Origin: Euzebyella saccharophila
Lineage (GTDB): Bacteria; Bacteroidota; Bacteroidia; Flavobacteriales; Flavobacteriaceae
Reading direction: 5' to 3'
Assembly: GCF_014855495.1 (NCBI RefSeq)
Contig: NZ_JACYFJ010000005.1
Location: forward strand, 290,231 to 354,230
DNA length: 64,000 bases
Positions 25,661-34,873 of the stretch are shown here, piece by piece (position 1 is the first letter of the stretch; the number at the start of each line of letters is the position of its first letter). A program made the position numbers and the translations under genes. The notes beneath the pieces are model-generated. The model was not told where the DNA came from and searched no databases. It saw only the letters and a program-made list of their open reading frames with translations.

Positions 25661-25978
25661 ACGGCCTTCTTTTTTAAGCTCTTCAATTCTATTGATAAGG
25701 TTTTTAATGCCGTTTTCCATACCCATTTCCGAATCGTACAACTGACTTTGTCCAATAACGCTTCCGTAATCTTCCTTCAGGAGAAACAGAAACTGTCCGG
25801 AGTGATTGGTCTTTCTTTCAATATTATTTCTGGAAAATTGAAGGGAAGCTATGTTTCGAAAGACCTGTTTCACAGCCTTTTCGTCATCAAATTCAGAACC
25901 ATGCAATAGTACTTGCCCACTTTTTGCCCGAATCGTAAAAGAATAATGATTTTGAGTTTTACTTACTATTTCTATCAC
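25646..25978 (-). CDS. DUF1508 / YegP family protein
   Basis: A 110-residue protein with two copies of the approximately 48-residue YegP (DUF1508) beta-beta-alpha unit: HYSFTIRAKSGQVLLHGSEF and GQFLFLLKEDYGSVIGQSQLY. The function of the family is unknown. The second unit has diverged, with the GxVIGxSxxY pattern best kept. The stop overlaps the convergent aldolase gene. Confidence 0.82.
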   Translation of the reverse strand: MIEIVSKTQNHYSFTIRAKSGQVLLHGSEFDDEKAVKQVFRNIASLQFSRNNIERKTNHSGQFLFLLKEDYGSVIGQSQLYDSEMGMENGIKNLINRIEELKKEGRLKLI

Positions 25979-26007
25979 CTGCAGTTTTTGGTAAAAGATA
26001 CAAAATA

Positions 26008-26042
26008 AAGGCCGAAAGTATTGGGGAATATTTCGGCCTTTT
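26008..26042. terminator. Terminator downstream of the YbaB gene
   Basis: Arms AAAGGCCGAAA / TTTCGGCCTTT around a 12-nt loop with T-rich tails on both strands. On the minus strand it ends the YbaB transcript before the YegP-like gene. Confidence 0.85.
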
Positions 26043-26086
26043 TACTCCTTTTTTTTCGTGTCGTAAATTATCAACACTCAAAAATG

Positions 26087-26416
26087 TTATTTTCCAAATA
26101 GGGAATCCATGCCAGGAATATTGGGCATTCCTTCCTTGGCTACAGCTCCCAATTCCGTTTCATTTACCTGAGTGGCTTTTTCAATGGCCTTGTTAAGGGT
26201 CAATACCAAGTAATCTTCCAGTTGTTCTTTATCCTCAAGTAAGCTGTCATCTATTTTTACTTCTTTTACTTGCCTGTTGGCAGAAATAGTAACCTGCAAA
26301 AGGTTGTCTGAACTGCTTTCTTGAAGATAAACAGTGTCCAGCCTCTTCTTGGTAGCCTCTACCTTTTCTTGGGTCTCCTTAAGTTTACCCATCATTCCCA
26401 TCATATCTCCGAACAT
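26087..26416 (-). CDS. YbaB/EbfC family nucleoid-associated protein
   Basis: A 109-residue small DNA-binding protein. It starts [16 protein letters not shown], followed by the coiled helix and the beta sheet [19 protein letters not shown] of the family. YbaB dimers bind DNA as tweezers and shape the nucleoid. In many bacteria the gene sits next to dnaX and recR; here neither is present. A -7 element (TAATTTTG, minus strand, 26444-26451) gives a leader of about 24 nt. Confidence 0.88.
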   Translation of the reverse strand: MFGDMMGMMGKLKETQEKVEATKKRLDTVYLQESSSDNLLQVTISANRQVKEVKIDDSLLEDKEQLEDYLVLTLNKAIEKATQVNETELGAVAKEGMPNIPGMDSLFGK

Positions 26417-26443
26417 AATTTTTATTTTAAGAGTTTACGGATT

Positions 26444-26451
26444 CAAAATTA
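26444..26451 (-). promoter_or_regulatory. -7 element of the YbaB gene
   Basis: TAATTTTG on the minus strand, 28 nt before the ATG at 26416. Confidence 0.45.
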
Positions 26452-26487
26452 CTAAATTGTGCTCATTGTCAATAATAAACGTACGCT

Positions 26488-28620
26488 ATGCAAATGAAAA
26501 ATCTATGTTTTGTAATTGTATGTCTTACATTTGCCCTCCCAATTCAAAGTCAATTAAAAAAGATGAACCCAACTACCGTTCCAGTAGCAAAGAAAATACC
26601 ACATCAATTAGAAAAACATGGCGATATTAGGGTAGACCCTTATTATTGGATGAATGAACGAGAAAATCCGGAAGTGGTAAACTATCTAAATTCGGAGAAC
26701 GATTACTATAATTCCTTAACGGCCCATACCAAGCAATTCCAAGAAGACTTATTTACGGAAATGCGGGCAAGAATAAAGGAGGATGACGAGTCGGTACCCT
26801 ATAAAAAGAACGGTTATTGGTACATAACCAGATATGAAAAAGGAAAGGAATATCCAATTTACAGTCGAAAGAAGGAAAGTCTTGATGCAGAGGAAGAAAT
26901 AATGTTCGATGCCAATGAGATGGCAGAAGGACATGATTTTTTTAATATTGGCGGAATAGCCATTAGCCCTGACAATAAATTGGCTGCTTTTGGAGTGGAT
27001 ACTGTTTCTAGAAGACAATATTATATTCAGATAAAAAACCTTGAAACAGGCGAGATTTATTCGGACAAAATTGCCAATACAACAGGTGGTGCTGTTTGGG
27101 CGAACGATAACAAAACCCTGTTTTATACAAAAAAGGATCCGGTTACCCTACGGTCAGACAAAATCCTCAAACATAAGCTTGCTACCAGTGAAGACCAAGA
27201 TCAGGAAGTTTTTCATGAAAAAGATGAAACCTTTGGTACTTATGTTTACAAATCCAAATCTAAAAAATATATCATCATAGGTTCCTACAGTACGCTAACC
27301 TCTGAATTTCAAACTTTACTGGCAGACGAACCGGACGGGGAATTAAAGATGTTTTCTCCAAGGGAAAGAGGGGTGGAATACGGAATAGCACATTATGGCG
27401 ATAGTTTCTTTGTACACACCAATAAAGATGGCGCTACCAACTTTAAAATGATGAAAGTTGGAGAAGACCAAACATCTTCCGATAATTGGAAGGAGTTCAT
27501 TCCCCATAGGAAGGATGTTCTATTAGAGGACTTGGATATTTTTAAGGACTATTATGTTTTGTCCGAAAGGGAAAATGGCCTTAATACCATCAAAGTGGTG
27601 CGATGGGATGGTTCTGATAGTTATTATTTACCCTTTGAAAACGAAACGTATACTGCTTCGGTTGGTAGAAATCCGGATTTTGATTCGGAGATTTTAAGAT
27701 ATTCATACAATTCCATGGCCACACCGAGTTCTGTCATCGATTTTAATATGCGTACCAAGGCAAAAGATATTAAGAAGGAACAGGAGGTTTTAGGTGGTAC
27801 ATTTGATAAGGACAATTATATAGAAAAAAGAATTTGGGCTACAGCAAGGGATGGAGTAAAGGTGCCAATGTCCATGGTGTACCACAAAGAAACACAGCTT
27901 TCTCCAGAAACGCCTATACTACAATATGCCTACGGATCTTATGGCTACACCATAGATCCTTATTTTTCTACCATAAGACTTAGCTTATTGGATAGGGGCT
28001 TTGTATATATTATTGCCCATATAAGGGGAGGTCAATATTTAGGTAGACAGTGGTACGAAGATGGAAAGCTTCTTAAAAAGAAAAATACCTTTACAGATTT
28101 TGTAGATTGTTCCCAATATTTGATTGATGAGGGGTATACCAGCCCAATACACCTGTACGCCATGGGTGGTTCTGCAGGCGGATTATTAATGGGGGCAGTC
28201 ATAAACATGGCGCCTGAACTTTACAATGGGATAATTGCTTCCGTTCCTTTTGTTGACGTGGTTACCACGATGTTAGATGATTCAATTCCCCTAACAACGG
28301 GAGAATACGATGAATGGGGCAATCCTAATGAAAAAGAGTATTACGATTATATGTTGTCCTATTCACCGTATGATCAAGTAACCGCTCAAGATTATCCAAA
28401 TATGTTAGTCACCACGGGCTTCCATGATTCCCAAGTGCAGTATTTTGAACCTGCCAAATGGGTAGCTAGACTACGGGAATTAAAAACCAATGACAAGCAA
28501 CTGTACTTTGATATAAATATGGATGCAGGCCATGGCGGTGCTTCAGGTAGGTTTGAGGCATTAAAAGAAGTAGCTAAGGAATATGCATTTTTATTGGATT
28601 TGGAAGGGAAAATCGACTAA
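26488..28620 (+). CDS. S9 prolyl oligopeptidase family protein (oligopeptidase B-like)
   Basis: A 710-residue serine peptidase with a signal peptide ending near PIQSQ, so it is exported, unlike the cytoplasmic E. coli oligopeptidase B. Residues about 45-430 form the seven-bladed propeller (DPYYWMNERENPEVVNYL, DNKTLFYTKKDP); the C-terminal alpha/beta-hydrolase domain has the catalytic serine in MGGSAGGLLMG, an aspartate region DSQVQYFEPAKW and the histidine in DAGHGGASGRFE. Oligopeptidase B cuts short peptides after Arg or Lys. Alternative ATG at codon 3. Confidence 0.9.
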   Translation: MQMKNLCFVIVCLTFALPIQSQLKKMNPTTVPVAKKIPHQLEKHGDIRVDPYYWMNERENPEVVNYLNSENDYYNSLTAHTKQFQEDLFTEMRARIKEDDESVPYKKNGYWYITRYEKGKEYPIYSRKKESLDAEEEIMFDANEMAEGHDFFNIGGIAISPDNKLAAFGVDTVSRRQYYIQIKNLETGEIYSDKIANTTGGAVWANDNKTLFYTKKDPVTLRSDKILKHKLATSEDQDQEVFHEKDETFGTYVYKSKSKKYIIIGSYSTLTSEFQTLLADEPDGELKMFSPRERGVEYGIAHYGDSFFVHTNKDGATNFKMMKVGEDQTSSDNWKEFIPHRKDVLLEDLDIFKDYYVLSERENGLNTIKVVRWDGSDSYYLPFENETYTASVGRNPDFDSEILRYSYNSMATPSSVIDFNMRTKAKDIKKEQEVLGGTFDKDNYIEKRIWATARDGVKVPMSMVYHKETQLSPETPILQYAYGSYGYTIDPYFSTIRLSLLDRGFVYIIAHIRGGQYLGRQWYEDGKLLKKKNTFTDFVDCSQYLIDEGYTSPIHLYAMGGSAGGLLMGAVINMAPELYNGIIASVPFVDVVTTMLDDSIPLTTGEYDEWGNPNEKEYYDYMLSYSPYDQVTAQDYPNMLVTTGFHDSQVQYFEPAKWVARLRELKTNDKQLYFDINMDAGHGGASGRFEALKEVAKEYAFLLDLEGKID

Positions 28621-28634
28621 TCGAAAAAAAATAG

Positions 28635-28642
28635 TAATTTTG
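28635..28642 (+). promoter_or_regulatory. -7 element before the cysteate synthase-like gene
   Basis: TAATTTTG matches TAnnTTTG, 60 nt before the ATG at 28703, giving a leader of about 55 nt. Confidence 0.5.
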
Positions 28643-28702
28643 CCGTAAGGAATATGCGTTAATTTCAAAACTTTCGCGTACACCAAAACTAGACAATCCT
28701 TT

Positions 28703-29746
28703 ATGGAACAAAAGATCAAGGCTTACAACAATCTTTTAGAACTCGTAGGCAATACCCCCCTGGTAAAGCTCAATAAAATCACTCAAAACTTTAATGGTAA
28801 TTATTTTGCTAAGGTAGAGTCCTTTAATCCTGGGCACTCTTCCAAGGATCGTATTGCCATGCATATTATTGAGCAAGCTGAGGAGAAGGGCATTTTAACG
28901 CCAGGCAGTACAATAATAGAGACCACTTCTGGTAATACTGGTTTTAGTATAGCCATGGTGAGCATCATTAAGGGCTACAAGTGCATTTTAGCCGTAAGTT
29001 CTAAATCCAGTAAGGACAAGATTGACATGCTACGCTCTATGGGCGCTACGGTTTATGTTTGTCCGGCCCACGTAAGTGCAGATGACCCAAGGTCATATTA
29101 TGAAGTAGCAAAGAGATTGCATCAAGAAACAAAGGGCTCCATCTATATCAATCAATACTTTAATGAATTGAATATGGATGCGCATTACGCCTCTACTGGA
29201 CCTGAGATTTGGGAACAGACCGGTGGACAAATCACTCATTTGGTAGCCTGTAGCGGAACTGGCGGTACAATTTCAGGAACTTCCAGGTATTTAAAAGAAC
29301 AAAATCCGAATATTAAGATTATAGGTGTAGACGCCTATGGTTCTGTTTTAAAGAAGTATCATGAAACCCGGGAGTTTGATAGAAATGAAATCTACCCTTA
29401 CAGAATAGAAGGTTTGGGTAAAAATTTGATTCCGGCGGCTACGGACTTTGATATAATTGACGAGTTTATAAAAGTTACGGATTCCGAGAGCGCCCATACG
29501 GCAAGGGAAATTGCAAGAACTGAAGGGATTTTTGCAGGTTATACCAGCGGTGCGGTCATGCAGGCCATAAAGCAGTTAAATGAAGAGGGCAGGTTTAAGA
29601 AATCAGACAATGTAGTTGTAATTTTTCCGGATCACGGTTCACGCTATATGAGTAAAGTTTATAGTGACCAGTGGATGGAGGACCAAGGTTTTTTTGATAC
29701 GGAGTCCGTTCCAGATGGACAGAAAATACAATATGTAAAGGAATAA
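28703..29746 (+). CDS. PLP-dependent cysteine synthase family protein, probable cysteate synthase
   Basis: A 347-residue fold-type II PLP enzyme. The family features are [11 protein letters not shown], the Schiff-base lysine in [11 protein letters not shown] (about residue 47), the phosphate-loop [10 protein letters not shown] and [10 protein letters not shown]. It resembles cysteine synthase and cystathionine beta-synthase, including a C-terminal [13 protein letters not shown]. Because the next gene is an alpha-oxoamine synthase, I infer the first sulfonolipid step: making L-cysteate from phosphoserine and sulfite, as described for the cap genes of Capnocytophaga and Chryseobacterium. Plain cysteine synthesis remains possible. 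A hairpin terminator separates the two genes. Confidence 0.8.
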   Translation: MEQKIKAYNNLLELVGNTPLVKLNKITQNFNGNYFAKVESFNPGHSSKDRIAMHIIEQAEEKGILTPGSTIIETTSGNTGFSIAMVSIIKGYKCILAVSSKSSKDKIDMLRSMGATVYVCPAHVSADDPRSYYEVAKRLHQETKGSIYINQYFNELNMDAHYASTGPEIWEQTGGQITHLVACSGTGGTISGTSRYLKEQNPNIKIIGVDAYGSVLKKYHETREFDRNEIYPYRIEGLGKNLIPAATDFDIIDEFIKVTDSESAHTAREIARTEGIFAGYTSGAVMQAIKQLNEEGRFKKSDNVVVIFPDHGSRYMSKVYSDQWMEDQGFFDTESVPDGQKIQYVKE

Positions 29747-29771
29747 ACTAAACGTTTTAATTTATAATCAT

Positions 29772-29799
29772 AGCAACACCATTTGGTCGTTGCTTTTTT
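29772..29799 (+). terminator. Hairpin terminator between the two PLP genes
   Basis: AGCAACACC and GGTCGTTGCT pair with one bulged C around an ATTT loop, followed by TTTTTT. Confidence 0.65.
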
Positions 29800-29836
29800 G
29801 TAGCCCTAATTTCTATGATTTTCGTGCTGAAAACCA

Positions 29837-29844
29837 TACTTTTG
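29837..29844 (+). promoter_or_regulatory. -7 element before the cysteate acyltransferase-like gene
   Basis: TACTTTTG matches TAnnTTTG, 23 nt upstream of the ATG at 29868. Confidence 0.55.
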
Positions 29845-29867
29845 CAGGCAGAATTTAATCGAAACGA

Positions 29868-31127
29868 ATGCGAGATTTATTTGACAGAATTTTAGAGAAC
29901 AAAGGTCCTTTGGGAAAATGGGCCTCACAGGCGGAAGGCTATTTCGTTTTTCCTAAACTTGAAGGTCCTATTTCCAATAGAATGAAGTTTCAGGGAAAGG
30001 ATGTAATTACGTGGAGTATTAATGATTATCTAGGTCTTGCCAACTTACCGGAAGTTAAGAAAATAGATGGTGAAGCAGCTGCGGAATACGGTGCGGCGTA
30101 TCCTATGGGTGCCCGTATGATGAGTGGCCATACAGATTACCACGAGCAGTTGCAAGATGAATTGGCTGACTTTGTTCAAAAAGAATCTGCTTATCTTTTA
30201 AATTTTGGTTATCAAGGAATGGTTTCTACCATTGATGCTTTGGTTTCAAAAGATGATATTATCGTTTATGACGTAGATTCCCATGCATGTATTATTGATG
30301 GTGTTCGCCTTCATATGGGAAAACGTTTTACGTTTAAACATAATGATATTCAAAGCCTTGAAAAAAACCTTGAGAGAGCCACTAAAATGGCAGAGCAAAC
30401 AGGTGGAGGTATTTTGGTTATATCCGAAGGTGTTTTTGGAATGAGAGGGGAGCAGGGAAAACTTAAGGAAATAGTTGAGCTTAAGAAAAAATTCAAGTTC
30501 CGTCTGTTTGTTGATGACGCCCATGGTTTTGGTACCTTAGGTAAAACAGGAGCTGGAGCAGGGGAAGAGCAAGGGGTTCAAGATGAAATTGATGTTTATT
30601 TTGCCACATTTGCCAAGTCTATGGCCAGCATTGGTGCCTTTATTGCTGCGGATAAAGAAATCATTGATTATTTAAAGTACAATTTGCGTTCTCAGATGTT
30701 CGCAAAGTCCCTCCCAATGATTTATGTGAAAGGTGCGCTTAAGCGATTGGATATGCTAAGGACTATGCCAGAACTAAAAGCTAAGTTGTGGGAGAACGTG
30801 AATGCCTTGCAAAACGGATTAACAAGTAGAGGATTCAATATTGGTGATACCAATAGTTGTGTTACCCCTGTTTACTTAAACGGTAGTATTCCCGAAGCAA
30901 TGGCCTTGGTAAAGGATTTAAGGGAAAATCATGGAATTTTCTGTTCCATTGTAGTATATCCGGTAATACCAAAAGGATTGATTCTATTAAGAATGATTCC
31001 AACGGCTACCCACACTATGGAAGATATTGAAGCCACTTTAGAGGCGTTTTCTGCCATACGAGAAAGGTTGACCAATGGTACGTATAAAAAACTTTCAGCA
31101 GCTGTTGCCGCCGCAATGGGGGAGTAG
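29868..31127 (+). CDS. alpha-oxoamine synthase; serine palmitoyltransferase / cysteate acyltransferase-like
   Basis: A 419-residue fold-type I PLP enzyme of the alpha-oxoamine synthase group, which condenses an amino acid with an acyl-CoA and releases CO2. Visible are WSINDYLGLA, YPMGARMMSGHTDYHEQL, FVDDAHGFGTLG with the PLP aspartate, and the lysine in TFAKSMASIGAF. In Bacteroidota, enzymes of this size start either sphingolipids (serine) or sulfonolipids such as capnine (cysteate). The neighbouring cysteate synthase-like gene favours cysteate-C-fatty acyltransferase. In gliding flavobacteria these lipids sit in the outer membrane. 2-Amino-3-ketobutyrate ligase is a less likely alternative. 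Confidence 0.84.
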   Translation: MRDLFDRILENKGPLGKWASQAEGYFVFPKLEGPISNRMKFQGKDVITWSINDYLGLANLPEVKKIDGEAAAEYGAAYPMGARMMSGHTDYHEQLQDELADFVQKESAYLLNFGYQGMVSTIDALVSKDDIIVYDVDSHACIIDGVRLHMGKRFTFKHNDIQSLEKNLERATKMAEQTGGGILVISEGVFGMRGEQGKLKEIVELKKKFKFRLFVDDAHGFGTLGKTGAGAGEEQGVQDEIDVYFATFAKSMASIGAFIAADKEIIDYLKYNLRSQMFAKSLPMIYVKGALKRLDMLRTMPELKAKLWENVNALQNGLTSRGFNIGDTNSCVTPVYLNGSIPEAMALVKDLRENHGIFCSIVVYPVIPKGLILLRMIPTATHTMEDIEATLEAFSAIRERLTNGTYKKLSAAVAAAMGE

Positions 31128-31148
31128 TTTAGAAAATTTATATAAGCT

Positions 31149-31183
31149 AAAAAAACGCCCCGCGGTTTGCGGGGCGCTTTTTT
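31149..31183. terminator. Bidirectional GC-rich terminator
   Basis: Arms CGCCCCGC / GCGGGGCG around a GGTTT loop, with A- and T-runs on either side; it separates the convergent genes ending at 31127 and 31185. Confidence 0.92.
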
Positions 31184-31184
31184 G

Positions 31185-31670
31185 TTATACTCTACTAGCG
31201 TTTATTAGGTCATTCCAAATTTTAATGGATTGTAGTTGACCGTCTAAGGGCAATCCATCTCTATTATTATAGAACTCGATAAAGGTCTCTTTAAGAGTTT
31301 GATTATCTGTTAAGTTGAGTTCTAATTTCTCTATGACCACATCCCTTGATTTATTCTTTCTGATGATGTGGTCTGATTGAACCACTTTAGAAGAAGAATA
31401 TTCATTAAGAAAAACTGTATTTTCAACCAATGAACGGTCTTTTTCTTTGACAACGTACAAGTAGTTGTAATGAAGGTCTGTACCAAGTGCAAAGTCTACA
31501 AAAAATTCGTGCTTTCCCAAAGAAGTATGAGTATCCGTAGCCATTTTTGTCAAGCTCTTTTTAAGAGCTTGTTGTTTTTTGTTTTTGCTCATGTAAATAA
31601 ATACGAAAGGCATCATACATAAGCTTATTAATATCGCACCCACGTATAAGGTGCCAACATCTAATTTCAT
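31185..31670 (-). CDS. membrane-anchored protein of unknown function
   Basis: A 161-residue protein with one N-terminal hydrophobic segment (TLYVGAILISLCMMPFVFIYM, about residues 7-27) followed by a basic stretch (KNKKQQALKKS) and a soluble domain (HEFFVDFALGTDLHYNYLYVV, VVIEKLELNLTDN). The basic residues after the helix predict a cytoplasmic domain. No motif I can name is present. It may be transcribed on its own; the next upstream gene on this strand ends 82 nt before it. Confidence 0.7.
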   Translation of the reverse strand: MKLDVGTLYVGAILISLCMMPFVFIYMSKNKKQQALKKSLTKMATDTHTSLGKHEFFVDFALGTDLHYNYLYVVKEKDRSLVENTVFLNEYSSSKVVQSDHIIRKNKSRDVVIEKLELNLTDNQTLKETFIEFYNNRDGLPLDGQLQSIKIWNDLINASRV

Positions 31671-31752
31671 TATTTTAAATTTTAGGTATTAGTAATTTGC
31701 TTCCCGAAGCGAACGAGTAGCCAATATTTGATTTTTAATAAAATCTACCTAA

Positions 31753-32124
31753 TTATAAAAAATGATGAAATGGAAAGGCAATATCAAACGAGCTAAGCCT
31801 TAGAACTAAATTATTGGAAATAAGGAAATAATGGGTAGCTAAGGCCCTATACCAAACTTCTTTTGCAATAGATATACCTTCGCCCTTAGTAAAAAAAGAA
31901 TCGTTGTGAGCCAACAGAAAAGGAACGCTACTGTTTTGTGTTAATTTTGGAAATTCAATGGCTTCCGAAAGTTGCTTTTCCGCCTTAGTAAAATTGTATA
32001 CTTTATCTGGGGTATCGGTAAAGATGGATGCATTGGTATTCCATGAAGGAACTCCCCAATAACAGCCTAAACTGTAAATGAGCGCAAGTAAGAAACCCGA
32101 AAAGTTAGGTTTATTCTTATCCAT
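31753..32124 (-). CDS. hypothetical protein with N-terminal hydrophobic segment
   Basis: A 123-residue protein with a hydrophobic N-terminus (FSGFLLALIYSLGCYWG) and a mixed soluble remainder with KAEKQLSEAIEFPKL. I choose the ATG at 32124, two codons inside the longest frame, because an exact TACCTTTG promoter element ends four bases before it. The family is not recognised. The good promoter and the absence of a competing frame are the main reasons to believe the gene is real. Confidence 0.6.
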   Translation of the reverse strand: MDKNKPNFSGFLLALIYSLGCYWGVPSWNTNASIFTDTPDKVYNFTKAEKQLSEAIEFPKLTQNSSVPFLLAHNDSFFTKGEGISIAKEVWYRALATHYFLISNNLVLRLSSFDIAFPFHHFL

Positions 32125-32127
32125 GCT

Positions 32128-32135
32128 CAAAGGTA
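32128..32135 (-). promoter_or_regulatory. -7 element abutting the start codon at 32124
   Basis: TACCTTTG on the minus strand; its last G is 4 nt from the A of the ATG, so the predicted transcript starts at or beside the start codon. Confidence 0.55.
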
Positions 32136-32192
32136 TACACGATTACGTATTTATAAACGCAATTGGTACTTTTTTAATAAAACTTTAGAGAG

Positions 32193-33653
32193 TTAGATTT
32201 TCAAGGTTTCATTTACCTCGTCAAAAACTTCGGCCTTGTCCGCTAAAACGACCAAGGTGTCTTCTGCCATTATTTTGGTAGAACCATTGGGCGTTATGTA
32301 ATTATTATCCCTTATTATCATGGCGATAATCGCATTTTTAGGGAAACCCAACTCCACAATTTCTTTATCTACGGCAAAGCAATGCTGTGTAACACCAATT
32401 TCTTTCATGAGCGCCTTAGGGTTCTCCGTTAGCAAAAGATCTGTGGCGGTCAATTTTTTTGCTTTTTCAGGAAGTGCTACATGCAGCCATTTAGCAAACA
32501 AAGAGAGGGTAGTTCCTTGAACCAAAACCGAGGTAACGGAAATAAAAAATACAATGTTGAATATCATATTGGCTTTCTCCACACCTGCCAAAAGGGGATA
32601 AGTGGCAAAAACTATAGGTACTGCGCCGCGCAAACCAACCCAAGAAATGTATAATCTTCTTCGCATTTTCATTTTGAAGAAAATAAGGCTTATGAATACT
32701 CCTACCGGCCTGGCTATTAAAATCAGGAAGAGGGCAGTAAGCAGACCAATACCCACAATCGGAATTATTTCTGAAGGGAACACGAGCAGACCAAGTGTTA
32801 AAAAGAGGACTATTTGCATGAGCCAGGCAAGTCCGTCAAAAACCTTCAAAATGGTCTTTTTGTGTATAATGTCTTGGTTTCCTAAGTATACGGCACAAAT
32901 ATAAATAGCCAAAAAGCCGTTACCTCCAATAGCATCGGTTGCCGAAAACGTTATGAACATTAGGGAAATGACCAAAACGGGGTATAAACCTTCAAAATCT
33001 AGCTTTATTTTATTGATAATGTATTTACTGATCTTACCAAAAAGAAAACCTGCGGCACCCCCCAAAATCATTTGCTGTAAAAACATGGGCAGTATGCTCC
33101 AAGCACTTTGGTCTTGATTGACTACCAAGGTCAAAAAAGCCAAAGTAAGTACATAGGCCATTGGGTCATTACTACCACTTTCTAACTCCAACGTGGGGCG
33201 TAAATTTGTTTTGAGGGCCAAACTACGGGATCGTAAAATTGAGAATACGGCAGCAGCATCGGTTGAAGAAACTATGGAACCCAATAGCATACTCTCGTAA
33301 ATGGTAAAATCCGTAATAAAATATACAAAAGTTCCTAATGATAATGCCGTTAGAAGTACTCCTAATGTAGAAAGGGCTATTCCTTCCTTAAGTACCGGTT
33401 TGATGGAATTCCAGTTGGTGTCCAATCCCCCGGAAAATAGAATAAAGTTCAAGGAAACCAATCCTATAAACTGGGCAGTTTTGGGGTCATTGAATTGTAT
33501 TCCCCCAATTCCCTCCGATCCTGCCAACATTCCAATACCCAAGAAGAACAACAAAATGGGAACCCCAAATTTATAGGATGTCTTACCGGCAATAATACTT
33601 ATAAGAAGTAATAATGAACCAACTAAAACAATATTCTCAATGGTCAGATTCAT
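32193..33653 (-). CDS. potassium/proton antiporter (CPA1 family, CvrA/NhaP2-like)
   Basis: A 486-residue inner-membrane antiporter that exchanges K+ (or Na+) for H+ and helps in volume and ion control. About 12 hydrophobic segments precede a C-terminal cytosolic domain of RCK/TrkA-C type (about residues 400-486: HCFAVDKEIVELGFPKNAIIAMI, DTLVVLADKAEVFDEV), which usually binds a regulatory ligand. The ion-binding helix is seen in ESGSNDPMAYVLT and the other core in SSTDAAAVFSILRS. It follows the GNAT-like gene by 9 nt and so belongs to the same transcript. Confidence 0.9.
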   Translation of the reverse strand: MNLTIENIVLVGSLLLLISIIAGKTSYKFGVPILLFFLGIGMLAGSEGIGGIQFNDPKTAQFIGLVSLNFILFSGGLDTNWNSIKPVLKEGIALSTLGVLLTALSLGTFVYFITDFTIYESMLLGSIVSSTDAAAVFSILRSRSLALKTNLRPTLELESGSNDPMAYVLTLAFLTLVVNQDQSAWSILPMFLQQMILGGAAGFLFGKISKYIINKIKLDFEGLYPVLVISLMFITFSATDAIGGNGFLAIYICAVYLGNQDIIHKKTILKVFDGLAWLMQIVLFLTLGLLVFPSEIIPIVGIGLLTALFLILIARPVGVFISLIFFKMKMRRRLYISWVGLRGAVPIVFATYPLLAGVEKANMIFNIVFFISVTSVLVQGTTLSLFAKWLHVALPEKAKKLTATDLLLTENPKALMKEIGVTQHCFAVDKEIVELGFPKNAIIAMIIRDNNYITPNGSTKIMAEDTLVVLADKAEVFDEVNETLKI

Positions 33654-33662
33654 AAATAAATT

Positions 33663-34781
33663 CTATAGTAGCTTCTTATAGGTACACCTACGCTTGTAAA
33701 TAACCGGGTCAAAATGTTTCCACATTTGTCTAATGGCTATATTATCTTCAAGTTCCGGGGTTCTATAACACATATCAATTCCTTTTTTTTGAAAGGTCTT
33801 GTAGTATTCGTTAAAGATTATGGCTGTAACACCTTTATTTTGGTACTCCGGATGGATGCCTATTAAATAGAAAAAAACATCCTTGCTCGTTCTTTTTGCT
33901 TTTAATAGATGTAAAAAACCAAATGGAAATAGTTTGCCCTTCGCTTTTTGAAGAGCTCTAGAAAAGGAAGGCATCACAATGGCAAAAGCAACCAAGTCAT
34001 CATTTTTATCAACAATGAACTTAATATATTCAGGGTTGATAAAGGAAATATATTTCTTTTTAAAATATGCTTTTTGCTCTTCGGTTATAGGGACAAACGA
34101 GGAAAGCTTGGAATAGGTCTGGTTAAAAAGGTCAAACATCTTATCAGCCAAGGGCAACACCTCCTCTGTCTTGTTAAAATTGATTTCCCTTAGGCCAAAG
34201 CGTCTTTTTACAATATTGTTCAATTTGGTAAATAGGGCAGGATCTGCATTGCTAGTAGGAAATTTATTTTCTACGTACCCTTTCTCTTTGGTCAAGCCCC
34301 ACTTTTCATAGTGCTGGGGATAATATGGGAAATTATACCATGTGACCATGCTGCCAATGTGGTCAAACCCCTCTGTTAGCACACCAACCTTGTCCAAATT
34401 GTTAAACCCAACAGGACCTTCCATAAATTCGAGCCCGTTATTTTTTCCTATTTCCAAAACCTTGTCAAACAATACCTGGCTTACCTCAAAATCATCGGTA
34501 AAATCCAACCAGCCAAATCGCATTTTTTTTACGTTTTGTTCGCCCACTTCAAGGTGGTTGATAATAGCGGCAACCCTACCTACCAATTCATTGTTTTTAT
34601 AAGCTAAAAAAAATTGCGCCTGGGCATTCTTAAAGGCCGGGTTTTTGTCCTTGTCAAAGGTTTCCAGTTCATCGTATATGATGGGGGGAACCCAATACGG
34701 AGAGTCTTTGTATAGGGCAAAGGGGAACTTTACGAATGTTTTAAGTTCGTCTTTTGAAACCACCTCCTTTATGGAAACCAT
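33663..34781 (-). CDS. GNAT-like acyltransferase family protein
   Basis: A 372-residue protein that is larger than ordinary GNAT acetyltransferases. The N-terminus has FVKFPFALYKDSPYWVPP, and KNAQAQFFLAYKNNELVGRVAAIIN reads as the first GNAT strands; a second GNAT-like part near the C-terminus has YLIGIHPEYQNKGVTAIIFNEY. This suggests two GNAT domains, the second with the acetyl-CoA loop Q/R-x-x-G-x-x (EYQNKGVT). Substrate unknown. Database names for this group in flavobacteria vary and I would not rely on them. It is upstream of the antiporter. Confidence 0.78.
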   Translation of the reverse strand: MVSIKEVVSKDELKTFVKFPFALYKDSPYWVPPIIYDELETFDKDKNPAFKNAQAQFFLAYKNNELVGRVAAIINHLEVGEQNVKKMRFGWLDFTDDFEVSQVLFDKVLEIGKNNGLEFMEGPVGFNNLDKVGVLTEGFDHIGSMVTWYNFPYYPQHYEKWGLTKEKGYVENKFPTSNADPALFTKLNNIVKRRFGLREINFNKTEEVLPLADKMFDLFNQTYSKLSSFVPITEEQKAYFKKKYISFINPEYIKFIVDKNDDLVAFAIVMPSFSRALQKAKGKLFPFGFLHLLKAKRTSKDVFFYLIGIHPEYQNKGVTAIIFNEYYKTFQKKGIDMCYRTPELEDNIAIRQMWKHFDPVIYKRRCTYKKLL

Positions 34782-34873
34782 ACCTAATTGTTTGAAGCAT
34801 CAATATTAGGCATAATTGAAACGAGAATAAAATTCTAAAGTCTATTTATAAGCCTTAAATAGTGAAGAAGATG

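Noticed and set aside
26334..26630. Plus-strand frame of 98 codons at the start of the S9 peptidase gene.
   Set aside because: It overlaps the YbaB 5' end and the peptidase N-terminus in another frame with no protein-like pattern.
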